From the NCBI GenBank assembly GCA_045126355.1, contig JBGVOE010000070.1, positions 1 through 10,305 on the forward strand: a stretch of DNA of 10,305 nt, in the 5' to 3' direction. This document shows positions 6,556 to 10,305 of this stretch, in pieces. Position 1 is the stretch's first letter; each line of letters opens with the position of its first letter. This stretch comes from CAZSIA01 sp045126355. GTDB lineage: Bacteria > Bacillota_I > Bacilli_A > Acholeplasmatales > Anaeroplasmataceae. Both the position numbers and the translations under genes were made by a program. The notes beneath the pieces are model-generated. The model was not told where the DNA came from. It made no database searches and saw only the letters and a program-made list of their open reading frames with translations.

Positions 6556-8226
6556 ATGAAAACTAAAAACATATTTTTAAGTTTATTTTTCTTTGGATTA
6601 GCTATATTGTTAGCTGCATGTTCTCACACGCATGTATTTGAAGAAGAATGGGTAAATGATGAGACTCATCATTGGCATAATCCAATTTGTGAACATACTG
6701 ATCAAGTTGGTTCAAAAGAAGAACATGATTGGGAAACTGTAGAAGTAATCGTTGCTGCTACATGTACAGAAAAAGGTTCTTCAAAATTTAAATGCAGTGT
6801 TTGTGGTGTGGAACAAGTGTTAGAAGTGGCTGCATTAAGACATGATTTAGTTACTGTTCATGCACAAGCTGCAACTTGTGAAGAAGCAGGTTGGGATACA
6901 TATGATAAATGTAGTAGATGTGATTATAATACTAAAGTGGAAATTCCTGCAACAGGTCACTTTGCTATGATTGATATGGCTGTAGAACCAACTTGTACAG
7001 AAACTGGTTTAACAGAAGGAAGTCATTGCGGTATTTGTAATAAAGTTTTAGTTAAACAAGAATTAGTAGCTGCGCCAAATCATTCTATCGTTTATGTTAA
7101 TGCTAAAGAAGCAACTTGTACAAAAGCTGGTCATTCTGCTGGAGCATATTGTAGTGAATGTGATTATGTAATTGAAGAAGTAGTAGAAATTCCTGCTTTA
7201 GGTCATACTGTAGTTGTTGATCCTAAAGTAGAAGCTAGTTGTACAGTTAGTGGTTTAACAGAAGGAAGTCACTGTGGTGTTTGTAACGAATTATTAAAAC
7301 CACAAGAAGTTATCTTCCCATCACATAAAGAAGTAGTTGATATAGCAGTAGAGCCAACTTGTACTTTACCTGGATTAACTGCAGGAAGTCATTGTAGTGT
7401 TTGTAATATTGAATTATCACCTCAACAAGAAATTCCAGCGTTAGGTCACACTGAAGAAGTATTAGCTAAAGTTGATGCGAGTTGTGGTAAGGCTGGCTTA
7501 ACAGAAGGAAAGAAATGTAGTGTATGTAATTTAGTATTAGTTGCTCAAGAAGAAATACCTGCATTAGAACACAACTTTACTTCTGACTATTTAAAAGGAA
7601 CTAAAACTTGTTCACTTTGTTCTGCTAGCGAAAATTTAGAAAAATCAACTTATACAATTGTTGGTTCATTTAATGGTTGGAATCCAGCAAGTATGAAGAT
7701 GTATAAAACAGAAAATGCTGATGTTGTAAGAATAGATATGCAATTAGCTAAAGGAACTATTGAATTTAAAATCACTCCATATGGTAATTGGAATACAGAT
7801 TATAGTAGCAACACTACAATTAAAGATACAACAGGATATTCTTATCGAACAGGTTTATCTATGAGTACAGGTAAAGGTAATTGTAAATTAACTGCTACAA
7901 CAAATAATGTTTATATATTTGAATTTAATACAAAAACAAAGCGATTAAATGTTTATACAAGTTTTTCTGTAATTGGAACTATCGCTGGTACTAACTGGGA
8001 TAAAGATTATCAAATGGCATACCAAGGAAATGGTGTATTTACAGTTGATATCAATTTAACTGCTGGTTCTTTTGAATATAAAGTACGTACTACCGGCGGA
8101 TGGGATACTTCTTTTGGTACTTCTTTTGGTAGTAGTAATGTTAAATTAACTGTAACTGAAACTGGTCTTTACCGTTTTACAATTGACTTTGTAAATAGAA
8201 AATTAACTGCTGTTTTAGTAGGATAA
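6556..8226 (+). CDS. Surface lipoprotein: Cys/His repeats plus two CBM-like modules
   Basis: This 556-residue protein is probably exported and lipid-anchored: a basic N-terminus and hydrophobic core end in the lipobox LAAC (19-22). Next comes a His/Trp/Cys-rich segment (24-60: HTHVF, HHWH, CEH, HDW). Seven repeats of about 40 residues follow (about 62-339). Each has C-x9/10-C-x2-C and ends in a histidine 12-14 residues later, often within EIPALGH. This could be a Cys3-His metal site per repeat, but binding is inferred. A lone CSLC (352-355) closes the array. Two beta-sandwich-like modules follow (about 366-465 and 468-556; YTIVGSFNGWNP, SVIGTIAGTNWD, FEYKVRTTGGWD). They resemble the starch-binding SusE/SusF and X25-type modules, so a glycan-binding role is plausible. 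No catalytic domain is visible. GGAGG (6544-6548) sits 7 bases before the ATG, and two TAA stops are in tandem. It could be a glycan receptor or a metal-binding surface protein. Confidence 0.8.
   Translation: MKTKNIFLSLFFFGLAILLAACSHTHVFEEEWVNDETHHWHNPICEHTDQVGSKEEHDWETVEVIVAATCTEKGSSKFKCSVCGVEQVLEVAALRHDLVTVHAQAATCEEAGWDTYDKCSRCDYNTKVEIPATGHFAMIDMAVEPTCTETGLTEGSHCGICNKVLVKQELVAAPNHSIVYVNAKEATCTKAGHSAGAYCSECDYVIEEVVEIPALGHTVVVDPKVEASCTVSGLTEGSHCGVCNELLKPQEVIFPSHKEVVDIAVEPTCTLPGLTAGSHCSVCNIELSPQQEIPALGHTEEVLAKVDASCGKAGLTEGKKCSVCNLVLVAQEEIPALEHNFTSDYLKGTKTCSLCSASENLEKSTYTIVGSFNGWNPASMKMYKTENADVVRIDMQLAKGTIEFKITPYGNWNTDYSSNTTIKDTTGYSYRTGLSMSTGKGNCKLTATTNNVYIFEFNTKTKRLNVYTSFSVIGTIAGTNWDKDYQMAYQGNGVFTVDINLTAGSFEYKVRTTGGWDTSFGTSFGSSNVKLTVTETGLYRFTIDFVNRKLTAVLVG
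6757..7572 (+). repeat. Seven tandem ~40-residue coding repeats
   Basis: The repeats lie within the lipoprotein gene. The first cysteine of each falls at residues 70, 108, 147, 188, 229, 269 and 310, a period of 38-41 residues. CxxC pairs fall at 80/83, 119/122, 158/161, 199/202, 240/243, 280/283 and 321/324. The closing histidines fall at 96, 135, 176, 217, 257, 298 and 339. At DNA level the copies have diverged, but GGTTTAACAGAAGGAAGTCA is identical at 7006-7025 and 7252-7271, exactly two repeat units (246 bases) apart. That suggests duplication of repeat blocks. Confidence 0.85.
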
Positions 8227-8246
8227 TAAATATGTAATTAATTATG

Positions 8247-8278
8247 AAAGTGTGTATCTAAAAAATACGCACTTTTTT
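8247..8278 (+). terminator. Terminator of the lipoprotein gene
   Basis: The arms AAAGTGTGTAT (8247-8257) and ATACGCACTTT (8265-8275), with one G-U pair and a 7-base loop, run into a T6 tract (8273-8278). The stem begins 20 bases past the first stop. The lipoprotein and hydrolase genes are therefore separate transcription units. Confidence 0.88.
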
Positions 8279-8299
8279 CTTTATATTTAAAAGCTGATT

Positions 8300-8313
8300 C
8301 GAAAGCGTTTTAT
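8300..8313 (+). promoter_or_regulatory. cre-like (CcpA/LacI-type) site before the hydrolase gene
   Basis: CGAAAGCGTTTTAT matches 12 of 14 positions of the Gram-positive catabolite-responsive element TGAAARCGYTTTCW, including the central AAAGCGTTTT. It abuts the -35 hexamer (8313-8318), a position where CcpA or a LacI-family regulator could affect polymerase. Carbon catabolite control of a glycosidase gene is common. No regulator gene is in the window. Confidence 0.5.
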
Positions 8314-8340
8314 TGTTTTTAATTAAATATATGATAAAAT
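8313..8340 (+). promoter_or_regulatory. Predicted promoter of the GH3 gene
   Basis: TTGTTT (8313-8318) and TAAAAT (8335-8340) are separated by 16 bases, with a TGA extended -10. It shares TTTATTGTTTTTA with the lipoprotein promoter. Initiation near 8347 gives a leader of about 56 bases. Confidence 0.55.
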
Positions 8341-8352
8341 GATATTGTGTGA

Positions 8353-8371
8353 TTAAAGTTAATAACTTTAA
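8353..8371. repeat. 19-bp palindrome just downstream of the GH3 start point
   Basis: The arms TTAAAGTTA (8353-8361) and TAACTTTAA (8363-8371) are perfect and flank a central A. It lies a few bases past the expected transcription start, which would suit a roadblock or operator site. The loop is too short and there is no T-tract, so it is not a terminator. Confidence 0.4.
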
Positions 8372-8402
8372 AAATTATTTACTTTTAAAAGATGGTGATA
8401 GT

Positions 8403-10305
8403 ATGAATAAAGAAGAAAGATTTAAAAGATATAAATATTTAACAGGCTTAAATGCTTGGGAAATTGCAAGTTATCAAGACCCAGATAATATTGTTGTTTT
8501 AAATGATGGACCAAGTGGATTAAGAAAACCAACTAAAAATGGTTTTACAGAACAACAAGAAGTTATTCAAACAGTTTGTATGCCAACGCCAAGTGCATTA
8601 GCGGCTTCATTTAATAAAGATGCTTGTTATTTAAATGGAACATTAATTGCTAAAGAATGCCTACATCATAATACTAATATCTTACTAGCTCCTGGTGTTA
8701 ATATTAAGCGTTTTGCTTTATGTGGAAGAAACTTTGAATACTTTTCTGAAGACCCATATCTTGCTGGTTTTCTTGCGGCTCATTATGTTAATGGGTTAGA
8801 AGATAATGGAGTAGGAACTTGTGTAAAACATTATGCATGTAACTCTCAAGAACATGCGAGAACAGTAAATAGTAGTGAGATTTCATTAAGAGCTTTAAAT
8901 GAAATTTATTTAAGAGTTTTTAAATATACGCTGCAATACTCAAATCCTACAGCTATTATGACTTCTTATAATAGAATTAATGGCGAATATATTAATGAGT
9001 CTAAATATTTAATTCAAGATAAATTAAGAAAAGAATATGGTTTTAAAGGTCTTATTATGTCTGATTGGTGTGCGGTTAGTAATAAATGGTCTACTTTTAG
9101 AGCTGGATTAAATATTGAAATGCCTCTATCTAAGATGAGTTACGAAATGATGGACAGAGGATATGGAGTATATTTTGATGATAATGATTTAATAGAACGT
9201 GATAATGAATTAAATGAAACATTAAAGAAATTTAAAGTTAAAAAGCATTTAGATACACTTGATCTAGATGAACTTCATAGTAAGGCTATAAGTATCGCAA
9301 ATGAAACGATGGTATTAGTTAAAAATGAAAACAACTACCTACCTTTAGAAGAAAATGATGATGTTTTAGTTTTAGGTTATTTTGCAAATCATGCTCGTTT
9401 TGTTGGATTAGGTAGTGGATGGGTAAATGCCTATAAACATATTACTTTTTTAGATGTTTTAAATGAAAAAGGTACAAATTATAAATTCTTAGAATGTTTT
9501 GATGAAGAAAAAGTTTTAGTTTCATTAGAAGAATTAAAATCTTTAAAAGGAAAATATAGTAAAGTTTTATTATTCTTAGGTCAATATCAACAAGATGAGA
9601 GTGAAGGAGTAGATAGAGAAAATATCGATATTCGTCCTCATCAAATTGAAGTATTAAAAATGGTTAAAGAAGTATTTGATGATTTCGCTACAGTTTTAGT
9701 AACAGGAAGTGTTGTTAATGTTAAAGAAGTGTTTGAATTATCAAATGCAATGATGATTACATATTTAGCTGGTGAAGGACAATCAGAAGCGATTTATAAT
9801 AATGTATTTGGCCTATCTAATCCTAGTGGAAGATTGCCTGAAACATGGATTTATTCTTTAAATCAAAATCCTATTAATGAAGAATACCGTAGAAGAGATA
9901 TCTACCATACATACTATCATGATGATATATTTGTAGGCTATCGTTATTATGATTTAGTTCAAAATGATTTTCTATTACCATTTGGTTATGGATTAAGTTA
10001 TTCAAAGTTTGAATACTCTAATTTAAAGATTATTAGCCAAGATAATTATGATATTGAAGTATCTGTAGATATAAAAAATGTAGGTTCTATGCGTGCTAAA
10101 GAAGTAGTCATGTTATTTGTTAATAAAGAAGTGACAGATATGTTTAGACCTGTAACTGAGTTAAAAGGCTTTGATAAAGTAGACTTAGATGTTAATGAAA
10201 CAAAAACTATTACTTTTAAACTTAATAAGAGAAGTGTTGCAATTTTTGATTTAGAGACTAAGGATTTTGTTGTTGAAAAAGGAGAATATCAAATTGTAAT
10301 TGCTA
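8403..10305 (+). CDS. Glycoside hydrolase family 3, beta-glucosidase-like (partial)
   Basis: The frame is open from the ATG at 8403 to the window edge: 634 residues, 3' end missing. The GH3 TIM-barrel domain shows LNDGPSGLR (33-41), GRNFEYFSEDP (108-118), KHYACNSQEH (142-151), TSYNRING (187-194) and GLIMSDW (216-222), where D221 is the expected nucleophile. After ANETMVLVKNE the alpha/beta sandwich domain begins. It carries ESEGVDR (399-405, E401 the likely acid/base) and GEGQSEA followed by NPSGRLPETW. FVGYRYYD and PFGYGLSYS lead into the fibronectin III-like domain, where the window ends. The order resembles clostridial BglB-type enzymes of about 750 residues, so roughly 100 are probably missing. 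There is no signal peptide, so it should act in the cytoplasm, releasing terminal sugars from imported oligosaccharides. The exact substrate (beta-glucoside, xyloside or other) cannot be read from the sequence. The ribosome binding site GGTGAT is weak and close to the ATG. Confidence 0.93.
   Translation, partial: MNKEERFKRYKYLTGLNAWEIASYQDPDNIVVLNDGPSGLRKPTKNGFTEQQEVIQTVCMPTPSALAASFNKDACYLNGTLIAKECLHHNTNILLAPGVNIKRFALCGRNFEYFSEDPYLAGFLAAHYVNGLEDNGVGTCVKHYACNSQEHARTVNSSEISLRALNEIYLRVFKYTLQYSNPTAIMTSYNRINGEYINESKYLIQDKLRKEYGFKGLIMSDWCAVSNKWSTFRAGLNIEMPLSKMSYEMMDRGYGVYFDDNDLIERDNELNETLKKFKVKKHLDTLDLDELHSKAISIANETMVLVKNENNYLPLEENDDVLVLGYFANHARFVGLGSGWVNAYKHITFLDVLNEKGTNYKFLECFDEEKVLVSLEELKSLKGKYSKVLLFLGQYQQDESEGVDRENIDIRPHQIEVLKMVKEVFDDFATVLVTGSVVNVKEVFELSNAMMITYLAGEGQSEAIYNNVFGLSNPSGRLPETWIYSLNQNPINEEYRRRDIYHTYYHDDIFVGYRYYDLVQNDFLLPFGYGLSYSKFEYSNLKIISQDNYDIEVSVDIKNVGSMRAKEVVMLFVNKEVTDMFRPVTELKGFDKVDLDVNETKTITFKLNKRSVAIFDLETKDFVVEKGEYQIVIA

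Noticed and set aside
9334..9346. AACTACCTACCT inside the GH3 gene resembling the left-edge CTAC repeat
   Set aside because: It is coding for Asn-Tyr-Leu-Pro in a conserved GH3 region (NEGNxLPL type), so the match is most likely coincidence.

Overview
The window looks like a chromosomal segment of a low-GC, Gram-positive-type bacterium of the Firmicutes/Bacilli or a Mycoplasmatota-related gut lineage. The reasons are a very AT-rich composition (about 30% GC by eye), Bacillus-like ribosome binding sites (AGGAG/GGAGG), TTGNNN-17-TATAAT promoters, and TAA as the stop codon of all six complete genes. Trp is written TGG throughout and no reading frame needs UGA to be read as Trp, so the standard bacterial code fits. 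The arrangement of plsY diverging from parE-parC is also found in Bacillus. The Cys/His repeat surface lipoprotein is of a kind common in anaerobic gut Firmicutes. The species cannot be named from the sequence.

Layout, left to right. Positions 1-194 hold no gene I can support, only two bidirectional hairpin terminators and a short CTACCTAAGATTT repeat cluster. A small two-cluster ferredoxin gene (195-362, minus) diverges from a yneF-type membrane protein gene (547-771, plus). One shared hairpin terminator separates yneF from the convergent plsY (804-1448, minus), which encodes the acyl-phosphate:glycerol-3-phosphate acyltransferase. A 219-base intergenic region with divergent promoters and several inverted and direct repeats then leads into the parE-parC operon (1668-6352; the genes overlap by one base), which encodes both topoisomerase IV subunits and ends in a strong terminator. 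After it come two separately promoted genes: a secreted lipoprotein with seven Cys/His repeats and two carbohydrate-binding-like modules (6556-8226), and a cytoplasmic family 3 glycoside hydrolase (8403 to beyond the window end).

The left two thirds is ordinary housekeeping DNA: iron-sulfur electron transfer, phospholipid synthesis and chromosome decatenation. The right third looks like accessory carbohydrate-use DNA. The lipoprotein and the hydrolase share a 13-base promoter segment and an extended -10, and the hydrolase also has a cre-like site next to its -35, so they may respond to related signals. No transporter is present in the window to link an outer-surface binding protein to a cytoplasmic hydrolase. 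The points most worth a second look are the metal-ligand-like repeat lipoprotein, the 12-base-arm palindrome covering the parE -35, and the extended C-terminal tail of ParC. I saw no tRNA, rRNA, CRISPR array, insertion sequence or phage gene.
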